Position numbers and translations under genes: made by a program
Shown here: piece after piece, positions 10,430 to 24,875 of the stretch
Numbering within the stretch: the stretch's first letter is position 1
Layout of the letters: every line of letters begins with the position of its first letter
The notes under the pieces: model-generated
What the model was told of the DNA's origin: nothing
The model's input: only the letters and a program-made list of their open reading frames with translations
The model's database searches: none
Assembly: GCA_964017155.1 (NCBI GenBank)
Contig: OZ024861.1
Coordinates: 945,334-1,009,333 of the forward strand
Origin: Oasisia sp. SBJ-2009
Lineage: Eukaryota > Annelida > Polychaeta > Sabellida > Siboglinidae
Direction of reading: 5' to 3'
Length of the DNA stretch: 64,000 nucleotides

Positions 10430-13140
10430 GAGCCGTTGTAGCAGGCATAAAACGCCGGAAGATTGGCTCAATTATCCGTGGTATGGCTCGCACTTAATAG
10501 GCGATCTACCACGCAGTTTGACACTTTGCACTCTGCCGACAAACCACAGTTCTTTGTAAAGGTGAAGGTCACACGTGGACGAGTACGTGGGACAAATCTG
10601 TGCATTCTCACATGTTCCTCATCCGTTCGCAAGAATGGTCAAACAGGTAATCATATCAGGATTCACCAGAGTCATCCAGGGACTTTGTCTTTGATATGTG
10701 GTGCATGCATCTGTGCCATGGATTGTACGATCAAAACCAGCTGAGGCTATTAGCAGGGAAAAAGTACATCTCATTTCTGGATATTTGCCAGGTGTAGTTT
10801 AGTCAACTGTGAGGATAGTAAATCTACTCCATCTTAAAAAGAGGCAGTCTTCCTTATATGTAATGCCCAGCTTGTGTTGATTGTACTATTAATTTGGTAC
10901 ATTATTTTGACCATACAAACGTCAACATAGAAACCCATGAGCTGTAATTTATACAGGCTATAACTAGAATCAAAAATTGTGCCATTTTCTCAACGTTCAG
11001 AACTTCACAACTCATCAAAATAATCATTTGGCTCTACGCTATATCAAAGCCCAACATCTCTCTACTCTACTGTCACCGAGTTCTTAGGCAGCCGCTGATT
11101 GACTTTTTGTTTATAAATGTCAAATGAACAAACATCTATGAAGTGACAATTATTTGTTGCACTGATTAAATCATCGATTGGGTTGGTCCGTCTATTCCGT
11201 GCTGCGGCGATACTAAACATGGATGGCGGGAACTACGCCACTGACTATATCGGACTTACCCCAAGCCCTTGCTTTGTCTCTCAAAGGAAGGAAATGATTC
11301 AGTTGCATGGCCAATCCCATTGTACCTGGCTAGCTTCCCGTGGACATCTGAACCCCAGAATAGACCCTAAAGGTTCACACCTTTGAAGTAGTGACTGTCA
11401 ACATGGGAGGTGGTGTGTCTACTTGTTAGAGGCATGCCACATTAAACACAACTGCCCAGGGCCACATCAAAGATAACTACCTGAAGATACAGGTATGCTA
11501 AGAACAAATAGCAGTCCAGCTTTTTTGGATTCCTGTGAACCACGTGTGGAAGTTTCTGTCTGGTTACAGATTATTTTGTTAAATTGTTAGTGCAGCACAA
11601 TTTATCTTGATCTTATTGATATTCACTGCTTACTCCTTCGAGAAAGGCTTGATTTGGCAGTATGTCTGTTAAATTAAAATTACAACTTTCTCAAATTATG
11701 AGAACAGCCATGAAAATTACAGGTACCCCACCAAACTTGGTTTCCCTTCAGATTTTTGAACAAACACTAAAAAGATAGTTGAGTGAGATAATTTGTGACA
11801 GTAATCATGAAGTGAACAGTGAATTTCAGGTGCCACCATTGGGCAGACATCGTAGAATTCCTCAATGTAGACTGAATAGATTCAAACATTTATTTATACG
11901 ACTGTCCACTAAACATCTCAACTTAATGCCTGTTGTCACGGTGACAATGCCTGTTGTCATGGTGACAGTGCCTGTTGTCACGGTGACATTTGGTATTTTA
12001 GAATAAGTAATGTGTAAAAATGTATTATTTATGGGCTGTTTTTATCGAATGGTTATATAATTATATATGTGCAGTGATGTCTGTTCTCATCCAAGACAAA
12101 TGCCTCAACTACACAGTTGAGACAACAAAGAATGATCTTATCTTATATTAAAGTATCTGTCCAGCTTTAACCATTACCTTTATTCCTACAGTTTATGCCA
12201 ACATTGCAACTACACAGACTAATCCACAGACTTGTCACCCGTCACTTGGATAGGCTGCTTAAGCTGGGAGTGGGTAAAAATTGTGTCAACCTGCCACTTG
12301 AACAGGTAAACAATTAAGCACTTGTTTACCTGTCATCTCTGTGATATCACTCCTAAGGTAAAGGTTTGTGGCGCCACTGTCGACACAAACTACATGTACA
12401 AGGACTGGTACAAGTTCTGGGCTCAGGGTGCATGGAGATGGCATGACAGGCAGGAACATCAGCCTCCATTAGCCCCTGGAACTGGAAGTAGGACTTTTTC
12501 TGGTGCTGTGTCTACTCTGTGGAATTTCTCCTTCTCAATTCTTCCAATGTTAGATCAAATGAACGTATTGCACATCCCGCTGTCATTTTAAAACTTACCC
12601 TTATAGTACCGCAAACCTACCACAGCTCCGTGACATGTGTGTCCCTCTGGTGGCAACATTACTACAGCTTATTTTAATTATTTATTATCATCACCAGTGA
12701 CATGTTGTGGCCGTTCTTGAACAATCTCGATATGCCAACTTTGGGGACAGTTTCAACAAGTTACAATTAGGGATAGTTTTACTATTCCAACAGTACTGCC
12801 ATCATACTAGTACTACTCAGTAGTAACACTACGATACTTCACTGACGGCTCTGTCACTACTGCAATATTAAAACCACAGTCATAACTATTGTGACAGTAT
12901 CGCAATATCACAGAATAGCAAGTAGCTAATAAAGCAGTCGAAAACTGGGTGGTGCCATCACGTGCCATTGGACACGGCTGATTTAGAAGAATCCCAGAAC
13001 GACATTGCAGTGAATGGTCAACAACATTTAATGTTACATTAAATACATAAATAAGCTCAAAATAAGACTGAAAATGTTTACGGGAGCCAACGTGGCAGTT
13101 ACTCCTGCTGATGTCTCACTTCAAGCCACAGGCACTGCTT
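10430..13140. other. Intergenic, nothing firmly recognised
   Basis: The first 330 bp are somewhat CpG-richer and could be a decayed mobile element, but I cannot name one. Three copies of a TGCCTGTTGTCACGGTGACA-like unit lie at 11931-11987. No exon is supported. Confidence 0.5.
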
Positions 13141-13190
13141 AGAAGACGTCAGACACAGCTGGAGGAGGGGGGGAGGGGGGGCAGTAACTG
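13140..13190 (+). other. G-rich tract
   Basis: Several G-runs (GGAGG, GGGGGGG, GGGGGGG) within about 40 bp make this a potential G-quadruplex on the plus strand, immediately before the 38-bp array. Confidence 0.5.
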
Positions 13191-13206
13191 ACTGACCACA
13201 ACACAA

Positions 13207-13937
13207 CTGTCACTCTCCTTGTCCATCCTGACTGTCACACCTTCTGTCACTCTACTTTGTCCGTCCTGGCTGTCACACCTTCTGTCACTCTACTTCGTCT
13301 GTCCTGGCTGTCACACCTTCTGTCACTCTACTTTGTCTGTCCTGACTGTCACACCTTCTGTCACTCTACTTTGTCTGTCCTGACTGTCACACTGTCTGTC
13401 ACTCTACTTTGTCCGTCCTGGCTGTCACACCTTCTGTCACTCTACTTCGTCTGTCCTGACTGTCACACCTTCTGTCACTCTACTTTGTCTGTCCTGACTG
13501 TCACACTGTCTGTCACTCTACTTTGTCCGTCCTGGCTGTCACACCTTCTGTCACTCTACTTTGTCTGTCCTGACTGTCACACCTTCTGTCACTCTACTTT
13601 GTCTGTCCTGGCTGTCACACCTTCTGTCACTCTACTTTGTCTGTCCTGGCTGTCACACCTTCTGTCACTCTACTTTGTCTGTCCTGGCTGTCACACCTTC
13701 TGTCACTCTACTTTGTCTGTCCTGGCTGTCACACCTTCTGTCACTCTACTTTGTCTGTCCTGGCTGTCACACCTTCTGTCACTCTACTTTGTCTGTCCTG
13801 GCTGTCACACCTTCTGTCACTCTACTTCGTCTGTCCTGACTGTCACACCTTCTGTCACTCTACTTCGTCTGTCCTGACTGTCACACCTTCTGTCACTCTA
13901 CTTCGTCTGTCCTGACTGTCACACTGTCTGTCACTCT
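13207..13937. repeat. 38-bp minisatellite, about 19 copies
   Basis: Period 38 bp with the core CTGTCACACCTTCTGTCACT followed by CTACTTTGTCTGTCCTG. Variable sites are CTTTG/CTTCG, TGGCTG/TGACTG and CCTTC/CTGTC. Because 38 is not a multiple of three the array reads open in all plus frames in turn; these reading frames are not genes. Confidence 0.95.
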
Positions 13938-14399
13938 GAAACGCAGCTGTTCAGTCACTGCATCACGGAAGTTGGCAAACTGCCAGAGGCTGACAGTAAT
14001 ACTAATAATAAAAACTATTTATGTATAAGGTGCTTGTTCAATTGAAAAATTACTCTCTGGTGCTATACATGTATATGTGCATACATATGTACATACATAT
14101 GTACATACATTGTAGAATTCTACATAAAATGATGTTCTACGAAATAAACAGATTATAGCAATACCTCTAATGTAGCTACAAAAACAATTAGGTCATTACA
14201 ACAAAATATACTAAGATGTTCTTTAAAAAATTATTTTAAATATAATAATTTAAACAAGATATGTGTTCAGAGAAATTCTAAACAATAAGTAATCAAAATC
14301 CAAAGAAAGCACATATAAATGTCCTCATCACAGAATTATTTACATAAATATTTGTTAAAGGTGAATCTTCCTAAATGTTTTAAACACTTGAAATTATGT

Positions 14400-15997
14400 C
14401 TCTGTCCTAGTGACCTGAAGGTACATCGCGTCCTCTCTCATGACTGTCCTAGTGACCTGAAGGTACATCGCGTCCTCTCTCAAAACTGTCCTAGTGACAT
14501 GAAGGTACATCGCGTCCTCTCTCAAGACTGTCCTAGTGACATGAAGGTACATCGCGTCCTCTCTCAAAACTGTCCTAGTGACATGAAGGTACATCGCGTC
14601 CTCTCTCAAGACTGTCCTAGTGACATGAAGGTACATCGCGTCCTCTCTCAAAACTGTCCTAGTGACATGAAGGTACATTGTGTCACCTCTCAAGACTGTC
14701 CTAGTGACATGAAGGTACATCGCGTCCTCTCTCAAGACTGTCCTAGTGACATGAAGGTACATCGCGTCCTCTCTCAAAACTGTCCTAGTGACATGAAGGT
14801 ACATCGCGTCATCTCTCAAAACTGTCCTAGTGATATGAAGGTACATTGTGTCACCTCTCAAGACTGTCCTAGTGACATGAAGGTACATCGCGTCATCTCT
14901 CAAAACTGTCCTAGTGACATGAAGGTACATCGCGTCCTCTCTCAAGACTGTCCTAGTGACATAAAGGTACATCGTGTCCTCTCTCAAGACTGTCCTAGTG
15001 ATATGACGGTACATCGTGTCATCTCTCAAGATTGTCCTAGTGACATGAAGGTACATCGCGTCACCTCTCAAGACTGTCCTAGTGACATGAAGGTACATCG
15101 CGTCATCTCTCAAGACTGTCCTAGTGACATGACGGTACATCGCGTCATCTCTCAAGACTGTCCTAGTGACATGACGGTACATCGCATCATCTCTCAAGAC
15201 TGTCCTAGTGACATGAAGGTACATCGCGTCATCTCTCAAGACTGTCCTAGTGACATGAAGGTACATTGTGTCACCTCTCAAGACTGTCCTAGTGACATGA
15301 AGGTACATCGCGTCCTCTCTCAAGACTGTCCTAGTGACATGAAGGTACATCGCGTCCTCTCTCAAAACTGTCCTAGTGACATGAAGGTACATCGCGTCAT
15401 CTCTCAAAACTGTCCTAGTGATATGAAGGTACATTGTGTCACCTCTCAAGACTGTCCTAGTGACATGAAGGTACATCGCGTCATCTCTCAAAACTGTCCT
15501 AGTGACATGAAGGTATATCGCGTCCTCTCTCAAGACTGTCCTAGTGACATAAAGGTACATCGTGTCCTCTCTCAAGACTGTCCTAGTGATATGACGGTAC
15601 ATCGTGTCATCTCTCAAGATTGTCCTAGTGACATGAAGGTACATCGCGTCACCTCTCAAGACTGTCCTAGTGACATGAAGGTACATCGCGTCATCTCTCA
15701 AGACTGTCCTAGTGACATGACGGTACATCGCGTCATCTCTCAAGACTGTCCTAGTGACATGACGGTACATCGCATCATCTCTCAAGACTGTCCTAGTGAC
15801 ATGAAGGTACATCGCATCATCTCTCAAGACTGTCCTAGTGACATGAAGGTACATCGCGTCATCTCTCAAGACTGTCCTAGTGACATGACGGTACATCGCA
15901 TCATCTCTCAAGACTGTCCTAGTGACATGAAGGTACATCGTGTCATCTCTCAAGACTGTCCTAGTGACATGAAGGTACATCGCGTCATCTCTCAAGA
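14400..15997. repeat. 42-bp minisatellite, 38 copies, open on both strands
   Basis: Period 42 bp (14 codons). The plus strand encodes a unit of the type CPSDMKVHRVLSQD inside a 602-codon open frame (14319-16127). The minus strand reads 538 codons of a unit like TRTVLREDAMYLHV. Base changes fall freely at amino-acid-changing positions (K/T, L/I/T, N/D, R/C), which argues against selection on a protein. A 14-unit block (588 bp, starting near 14676) is repeated almost exactly from near 15264, a recent higher-order duplication. I treat the open frames as incidental, but the flanking ATG and stop make transcription worth testing. Confidence 0.9.
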
Positions 15998-16007
15998 CAG
16001 GTGCTAT

Positions 16008-16072
16008 CACAGTTGCTGTGGAGAGTTCACAGCTGCTGTGGAGAGTTCACAACAGCTGTGGAGAGTTCACAG
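16008..16072 (+). repeat. Short tandem repeat, 3 copies
   Basis: Three copies of a GCTGTGGAGAGTTCACA unit directly following the 42-bp array. Confidence 0.8.
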
Positions 16073-16129
16073 CACAATCTACGATGACAATCAACAATAC
16101 ACTATCGTAACTATCGTGACGCAATAAGA

Positions 16130-19100
16130 GTTCAATAAATCACTACCCATAGTTGCTACAACCTGTAGCAATACATCCACAAGTTGGATAACAAGTGATA
16201 CTTGGAACAGATATTTGATATAATGTTCTTAGGTGTACAACGGGGGCGAAATGTGACAGACTGCGACAGAGACTGGGAGACAGTGTATTCACAGGCACAC
16301 GTCTGAGCGTATAAGCAGCTCACATTAATCCCAAAGCAGTCGAGAATGTGAACCCTACTTGGTTATTGCAAACCGTGGGCCGTAGTCAATAGTTCCTGCC
16401 TATAAACGACATCGTCTGTCTCAAATACACGCTGTAGTTGGCAGCCAAGACGCGTGGCGTGGGTAAAAGGCGTGCTTCGGCAAGAATCAAGGATGTGCCC
16501 GACATGTTGCCGTGTCAGTTTAGCATTGATTGCCTCGCTTCCTGTATCATGCATAATTTTGGCGAAATGTAAAACGCTCCCGAAATTCTTTATTGTTTGC
16601 CTCGTCACTTGGAAAGCGATAAGCGTACACCTGATCACACGTCTGAAAGGGCCGAAAAATAATTGCCAGTGTTAGAGTGGTATGACGCGTTGGACCTGTG
16701 TGTATAATGAAAAAAGTCTTGTATGCTCAGTGAAAATATTAACGAAGAAATGTCCAAGAATGCGACCAGCTGCTCGTAGTTTTGTTTTTACAAATTCAAT
16801 ATTGTGGTCCACAAAATGGCGGTTCATCTAAAGCACTATGAATCCACAAAAATGCGTTGAGTCAGACAAGGAGCAATGTGGCAACTGTGATTACAAAAAT
16901 CACCCTTCCTTTGTGATGATCTGGATGAGAACAGTGTTTTCATGTGGTATGTAGTTTCTAGGATTTTTTGCACACTGAAACAATTATTTGCACACAGAGA
17001 AAATGGTACATTTACAGGTTACAATATTTCTGCTACACAACTTTACAGATGCCAGTTTACAATACGTCTACATGTTGTTGACAGATCCATCTCAAGTATA
17101 CACAGACTGGTTTGTTTTAAATTAATAGTTTTGATTTAGTTTTTTAGAAAAAACAAATTGTATGATTGTATAAAATAAATTACTGCAGGTTATTGTTAAA
17201 ACAAACACTCGCACAACTGCTCAACTAAATCGTTACTTTTCGCAAGCACCTAGTGCAACAGTCAGACTCACTTCTCACATTCGCTTCAATGTAGCGTACA
17301 ACGCTGATCAGCAGCCTGACAGCTAAGTCCCAGCGTTGTTGTATTCTGGTCATGGGAAATTAACCTGACAACACACAGACTTATGGGATTGTTTGCACCT
17401 GCTAGCAGCTGTACTTGCAAAGCATGTACTTTTTTGAAGACAGGATTTACGGAGTAGTTCCATTCACTCGTATACAGAGTAGACCAATTCACAGAATCAT
17501 GTATGAAGGCATTTAGAAAAATCACTTCAATTAACTGAGACGGAATTATTCACTATTTAGGCTCTATTAAATTATCAATCAATCAATTCACTATATTTGA
17601 CCTAGGATGGATATTTGTAGAGACTAAAATAATCAATTCACAGTGATAGTGATTCCATTGAAGTGTTCATCCTTAAAGAATGGAAGTGTTTTGGAATTAA
17701 AGGAAAATGAAGGCAAATATAATCTAAACAGTGCTTCATCCGCATGTCGTTTTCAGATACGTCATGAGACATAGAAGTGGTTTAGACATGTTGTTGTAGG
17801 CCAAACAAGCCTCATTAAAACAGCATTCAAGGACACTGAAGGACAGAGATAAAGATGACAGACCAGGTGAATCTGTCAACCTGAGTCTTCCTGGTAACAG
17901 CAGATCCCTAGACAGGAGGCAGTGTGAGGGTGAGCCCAGCAGGACAGGAGCGGTCAACCTGGCCTTGGCATTTACATCAAGCGGGTCAAGTTAAGCCCAT
18001 ATGATGTTTTATTAGAATTCACCAGAGGCGAAAATGCATTTTATCCCGTGCATACGTTGACAAACTGCAGCAGATTTTGTTTGATGTGCATGGAGCCTGA
18101 TAGATGGCGCCACTCCGAACCAGCACTCTACGCTCTAGTCTACAGGCCTGTTAACAAATAACCAAATTTACACGGTCGGGATTTACAGAATTTTATTTCA
18201 ATCAAAACTAATCATTTGAACCAAGAAAAGACAGTTTGTTGTACATAAACACAACATTCTCCTCCCCTGGATATGAGACTGCTTCACTTTTACACTGTGT
18301 CGATCAATCACTTCAAATGAGCTCATCTGTTTGTCTAACACAAGCACGATCATCACATATCAGACCTCATCGAAACCATGAGCGACACACGCTGCACGCT
18401 GGCTAAAAGCTACACATCAAGGACATAAGTGTGCAGAGACTAGTGGGAAATCTCGGCCAGGCCCCATGTGCATTGTCACTCAGTGAATCACACTTCGGAT
18501 GTCTTCATAACTGCCAGACCCGTGGACCAGACCCGACTACAGGATGGAATAACCCAAGGGTACAATCATTAGCAGGAAGTTCACTCATCAGTTGTACTTC
18601 ATCCCAGTTGTGGACCAGGTGTGTGGGAACTTGCAACTTCAACAGAGATCTACTGTTTGGTCGTTTGCCCACGCAATAAGTTTCTATTACAAGTAATAGA
18701 GACTTTGCTATTTGAATCTTGTATCTGCTGTTTCAATGTTTCATGGGTGCACCTTTAAACCTGCGAACATGGATTTATTAAATTCGAGCTGGTGGGAAGT
18801 GTGTCATCAACACATTCTGATATTTAAAAAAATATATGTTACAAAATACAGAACGAACATTGTTTCTTTAAAAAAAAACAGCTAACACAGTTCCACCACC
18901 TTAACAAAAACAATCACTTACACGTTAATGTATTTTTTATTGTCCCCGCAAAGAAACACAGATTTCAATTCTTTAGCTGCATGTACAAACTGCTGTTGTT
19001 AATTGCACACAAACGTTGCTCACACACATGGGTGGGTCCAGGCCTGGCTCTGTGAGTCTCACTGGAAGATCTGCAGTGTTTTCTCAACCAGATAAGCAAT

Positions 19101-19280
19101 CCAGTAGACGTATTCTCTGGTGTAAGACAACTGTCTACTCTCTAATCTTATGTTCCGTACCGCTCCAATGTCTCTGTGACATGTTCCATATGTAGCGGGC
19201 CACATAGCTATGTGGACTTTTTGTTTGTCAGATTATATAAAATTACAAATGTCACAAATCTGGCATTTCTTTATAGCAAC
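16130..19280. other. Intergenic, nothing firmly recognised
   Basis: A CpG-richer patch at 16360-16690 has overlapping open frames on both strands (about 91 and 73 codons) that I do not recognise and do not call. The rest is AT-rich with no supported exon. Confidence 0.5.
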
Positions 19281-19287
19281 TTCCTCA

Positions 19288-19350
19288 GCACACAACACAC
19301 CGCACACCGCACACCGCACACCGCACACCGCACACCGCACACCGCACACG
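19288..19350. repeat. 7-bp tandem repeat (acaccgc)n
   Basis: About eight copies of ACACCGC. Confidence 0.9.
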
Positions 19351-19537
19351 CACACAGACACAAGGTAGATTTCATTGCTGATTTAAACCAAAATTATTAA
19401 TGTCAACAGGGTGGCTCCTAGGATATATATATATTGTTTCATTTTTTTTTTTTAGCAAATTACTGAATTACACACAAATTATGTATCATCCATATAGGAC
19501 CTGTTTGTATAAACTGCATGAATACTGATCAGCTTAT

Positions 19538-19538
<1 letters not shown>

Positions 19539-19614
<76 letters not shown>
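19539..19614. repeat. (TA)n microsatellite
   Basis: About 38 uninterrupted TA dinucleotides. Confidence 0.95.
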
Positions 19615-19617
<3 letters not shown>

Positions 19618-20640
19618 TATACTGGGTCAATCAATGTCTTCATTCAGTCACTTGACTGTCCATTCATTCTTCATAAATATATTATATGCTGATGAAAATT
19701 AATGAAAATTAATGAAAATTAACGAAAATCGCCTATTTCCACCAAAACTGCAAGCATTGATTGTGCCTATCAATACTGAACAAAATGGCAAACAAATCTT
19801 TCAAATATGCATCATTTCACTGCCTTGGATCACCCATTACTGTGTATAATAATATATTCCATTCCGTTGACACAAACACTTTTTTCAAATAAAAAATCCC
19901 AACAGTTTAGGTCCTAAATTCTGATTTAACACAACAGAAAGGTGAAGTGCATTCTGATCCCACAATACTTATGCAGCACACACTGCATTACAATACAGTA
20001 TAATAAAATTATATAGTTTATTTACATATTTGTGTGAATCTAACTCTAAGCACTTAGGAGAGAAATGTAAAAGTCTTGTTTATCTTTCCTTTCAAATTCC
20101 ACAATTTTATGTGGTTTTAGAAGTGATGAGTATTGTCAATTAAAACAGCAACATCACTAGTTTTACTGGGCAGAAATACCAGGTGTCAAAAGCATATAAA
20201 CAAATACCGGTTCTACTGTCTGCGCCCTCACAGTATACAACACACCACTGAACTTGCAACATTCAACTTCATTACCGAGGATTGATTACACAACATTAAC
20301 TTGTGATAAATTTTAATTAAACGTCTCAAACTGCAGCACATGGCAAGATTAAAGACCCAGTATTAATGTCAACCCGTGATTCACAGGACGTCGTCTCAGG
20401 GGACAACCTCGAGAGCAATGACATTATCAAGCCGGCTTGTGTCGTCTAAATAAAGCACTGAATATCTTAGAACAACAAAAAACTTGTACAGATATTTCTT
20501 AGTGTCTTAATGCAATTGCTTCACAGAGTTGAGACTCACATTCCCATGTACTGTACAATGTACATGTACAATGTCTCACTGAGCTGACTCACATCCCCAT
20601 GTACTGTACAATGTTTCGAAAATACTAAATACGACCTGTA
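19615..20640. other. Intergenic with a short direct duplication
   Basis: No gene recognised. A segment of about 30 bp (CACATTCCCATGTACTGTAC and CACATCCCCATGTACTGTAC versions) is duplicated at about 20537 and 20591. Confidence 0.5.
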
Positions 20641-21144
20641 TATGTACGCAAAGAAAAACACATAAACACATGCATGATGACGTTCTCACATACAAACACA
20701 CCCACATGCATCAATATACTCAGAAATAAATACACATGCACAAACACACACACACACAAACACATGAGTACACACTCAACCTCATGCATTTGTGCATGCA
20801 CACAAACACACCCGTATGCATAAATATACACAGATAAATCACACATGCACATAAACAAACACATGCATAAATAAAAACACACACCAAAAAAAGCACTGAA
20901 AAAATAGACACATGTGTACACACTCAAACTTTGTTTTGTACATACACGCGCGCACATACAAACATATGCTTGCACATACATTTGCAAGCATATACACAGA
21001 TACACGCAGACAAACAAGTAACATAAACACAAACACAGACACAGACACAAACACACACACAGACACAGACACAGACACAGACACAGACACAGACACAGAC
21101 ACAGACACAGACACAGACACAGACACAGACACAGACACAGACAC
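20640..21144. repeat. CA-rich tract ending in (ACAGAC)n hexamer array
   Basis: A diffuse CA-rich segment leads into a regular ACAGAC hexamer array from about 21035 to 21143. Open frames on both strands (DTDTDT and SVSVSV/CLCLCL) are repeat products. Confidence 0.9.
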
Positions 21145-22847
21145 TCCTTCGCCAGCAGGAGCCAATGTGACCCAGGCAGACACTGGTCCATTGACCATCC
21201 CGTCTCCCTAACCACATAATAACACATTGACACTGTCACACGTGAGTGATGACACAGGTCTACACTCATCTGTCATTTCTTGCTAACACTAATATTAGTT
21301 TCAAATGTAAACAACTTTTGATACGCAAAACTAATGTGTCAACTGCACAAAGAAATAATTGGTTAAAATCTGACCAGACTTGCAACAGAAGGTGAACAAA
21401 CTTCCTTTGAATTAATGAGATGCCTCCAGTTGTTATGCTTGGTGCACAGACAGAAACAACACACAATCCCACTGTCCTGTGTGAGGTATGGGAGGTACTG
21501 GTACAATGTGAGCACCATGAGCATGGCGCACTAGGACTGTCACTACACATGTAACAGCAAACATGCCCATCCTTCAGAGGGGGTGATTGGGGGGGTCCAT
21601 AGCCTGCTCCGGGGGGTCATCTTCAGAGAGATGCATAAGAAACAAAGCAACCAAGTTGATAGTTCGGTATTACCTGCTAGAGGGCACTGTACACACAGAC
21701 GCCAGGGCTGGACTGACATAGTATTCTTCTATGCACTTGACAAAGTTTACGTAACAGTTCCACGCAACATGAATCTTGATTTCAAAGATTTTTCCACTTG
21801 AAATTTTAAAATGGGCCAAGAACACTGGAATGCTTTTGATTGCTATTATAGTGAATGTAATTAGAATGAAATGTGTTCTGGTGAATCATAGTCACTGTCT
21901 AGTCTCTTCACCACAATCACGTAATCAGCAATTTCTCTGGTTATAATATTCATATGAGATTACCAGAAACACAGCCAATTTGCAGCAACAGGACTGATCG
22001 TTAGTGGTTTGAGTCGAGATGGAGTTATCTATTTCCATTCCACTCAGCCTGTCATCAGAAAGCAGTTGATGTCAGTAAAGTGTATGATATTTATTTCTAT
22101 AGTTGATCATAATATTAATTTTATATATTTGACATTCACAGGTGACAATATACCACAGTCACACCATGTTAAAGATAACTAAATAAGCAACACAACAAAC
22201 TCAACATGCATGTACAGTAAATCAATAGTTTTGAAAGTACAGCTTAATTAAAATGTGCAAAAGCAGCTGCTACTGGCCTGCCAGCTGGAATACCCATTAG
22301 CTGTGCTTTCCAGGCAGGTCACCTGACTTCCAGTGTGTGGCAGTGGGGCAATCAACAATACACAATTATCAATCAGTCATGGTTCCTAACAGGCCACCTA
22401 GCTCCAGAGTTTGGGTCAGTGAGACAGCCTCAAATACACACAAGTATTTTCTCCCAACATGTCCAGATAGACACAGGCAAAATGTGGGCATAAAGATTTC
22501 TAGGAGGCCCAGAGGTATGCTTAGAAACATTCAGTTAATATAAATTTCTTGTGTACTACCTAGTACCTATGTACTTAGGTATGCCTATGCAAAATCAGAT
22601 AAATGGCTACATGATTTTTTTGCCAGTTTTAAGGGCTTTCAAAATGATTAAAACAAATAAAAATTCCTGTGCACAGTAGCAGTATGGTAAGGCAAATTTG
22701 TGCCAAGTTACAAAAATAAATCCTCAACAGTTTCTGAGATATGGGAGCTAACATTGGACAGCGGGCACAGAGTGATGCCAGGACAAGGCCGCTGAACCTT
22801 CAGTCCAAATGATTAAAAAAGCAATGGCATTAAGCATCGTTCCTAGA
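21145..22847. other. Intergenic, nothing recognised
   Basis: No supported gene. A G-rich patch (GGGGGTGATTGGGGGGGTCC) sits near 21577-21600. Confidence 0.5.
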
Positions 22848-23066
22848 GTCATGTACTGACAACTAAAGTCATAGACTGACAACTAAAGTCATAGACTAAC
22901 AACTAAAGTCATAGAATGACAACTAAAGTCATAGACTGACAACTAAAGTCATAGTCTGACAACTAAAGTCATAGACTAACAACGAAAGTCATAGAATGAC
23001 AACTAAAGCCATAGAGTGACAACTAAAGTCATAGAGTGACAACTAAAGTCATAGACTGACAACTAA
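22848..23066. repeat. 20-bp minisatellite, about 11 copies
   Basis: Unit AGTCATAGACTGACAACTAA with variants (AATGAC, GTCTGAC, GAGTGAC, ACTAAC). Confidence 0.95.
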
Positions 23067-23940
23067 AGGTGTAAACACCCAAATACAAAGCATCCAATTG
23101 CATAACTATAAAATTATGCCGGATGAAGAAGTTTCTTGTTGTCATCAAGTCTGATGTTCCTAGTTAAAAATAAAACATTAGCTATATTTTTACATTAGTT
23201 ATTAAATACCACATTTAATACCTTATTAAATATTACATAACTTCTTTTTTGCCTACATTTTCTTAAACCAAGTTCATGGCAGTGCAAGACAAAAGGTCAA
23301 GGTCAATCTGAAATCAGATTTATTTACAATATTTTTTTTTGCTAACATACTAATAATGGCTACCAGAGGGAGCCACTGGAGAGAAGGTTACAAAAGGAAA
23401 GCTTTTAAATGACGGCATTCACATATACCATAATATGATTGAAATAACAACTGTATAATGCATTCAACTGATGTAACGTCATACAGACAATGAGCAAATT
23501 CCAATGAACTGATGAAGCAATAGAGAAAGCCTCACCAGGTAGTTCCAATGTTGAAACCGAATCTACGTCTGTGAACAAAAAGAATTTCCGATACACGCTG
23601 TATAGATGACAGGAGTAGAGTACGCTTTCTTAGAATACTGAGCAATAAATGCAACATTTGAAAGCCTCGCCACTCTACTGGACAGAGCATGTGTAATCAC
23701 ATTCCCCGCCAGGGCCGTCAGATCATTATGATGTTATCGCTGCTACAAACTCAACCCACAACCACATTACATCGACAGCAAAATCTCAACGTAAAAATGC
23801 ACACTATGGACTGGGTAAAACTGCAATCATCTGAACGGTGTTACACACACATCAACTATAATTTTTGAATGATAATAAAAAACTGATTTATTTTAAATAT
23901 CACAAGTCATTGTAACAATTTAGTCTGCACTGCAAACATT

Positions 23941-24001
<61 letters not shown>

Positions 24002-24066
24002 ACACACACACACGCACGCACGCACACACACACACGCACACACACACACGCACACACACACACACC
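23941..24066. repeat. (CA)n microsatellite with CACG variants
   Basis: CA dinucleotides with a CACGCACG block in the second half. Confidence 0.95.
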
Positions 24067-24179
24067 ACCCCCACACACACACCAACCAAACACAAGTCAT
24101 GTGGTTTTTCAAGTGCACAAAATGCAAAACAATTAAATATTTAAAAGACGATCTACTGGTAGATTAAGACTGATGAGAA

Positions 24180-24480
24180 ACACGGATAAAACGAGATATC
24201 CAGAGACAGTGTCATTGAATGGCAGCTGGTGACACAAGCATAAGTCGACATCAACGTGGAGCTCAACAACAGTGTGAGGCCATCAGAGTGGACCATCACG
24301 GGACGTGTGAAGTCTGGGGTGGATGTAAAGACATCTCACACCACTGGGTGTCATCCCAGGTGTTCTGGGACCTCTCAGTCGCCAAGACTCAGTCTGGCCA
24401 ATGGATAGCATCTGCAGCCACGCCACCACAGATCAACTGCAGCCGCTGCACTCGCCATAAGGAGACAACGCAATGAAATG
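24180..24480. other. GC-richer unrecognised segment
   Basis: An open frame of 85 codons (24219-24476, plus) lies in sequence more GC-rich than its surroundings. No motif is recognised and no clear splice borders are seen. It may be part of an old mobile element or a non-coding exon; I do not call a gene. Confidence 0.25.
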
Positions 24481-24875
24481 ACTACATCAGACACAAGCCC
24501 CAGTCACAACCTTCCAACACGTAGTAGGACAATTACAGTTGCGTGTGACATGTGAATTTTTAACGTGCTTTTCTGTGGGACTTCACCAGTGCAGTTAACA
24601 CACACCATTAGTGAATACAATTACGCACGGACACAAACGCTGGAGCCAAACGCCAATATTGGCACCAGCTACAAATCTCACGTCGTCATCTTGCAAAACA
24701 CCATTAGTTAACTGCTCAATTTGTGGTTCTATATCTGATGACGATAAAAATTGAGTATCCATTATATCGTGCAAAAGTGCCAGTTAATTTTTATATTGAG
24801 AACATTCTAACAAAGAAAATAAAAATATATGGACCTGATATTACACAGAAACAGTCCAATAAACACATTTTATTT

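Noticed and set aside
10430..10760. Possible Tc1/mariner transposase remnant
   Set aside because: Only vague composition similarity; no DD-E motif, terminal repeats or target duplication seen.
13257..13915. 206-codon open frame rich in Leu, Cys and Ser
   Set aside because: Made only of the 38-bp repeat in rotating frames.
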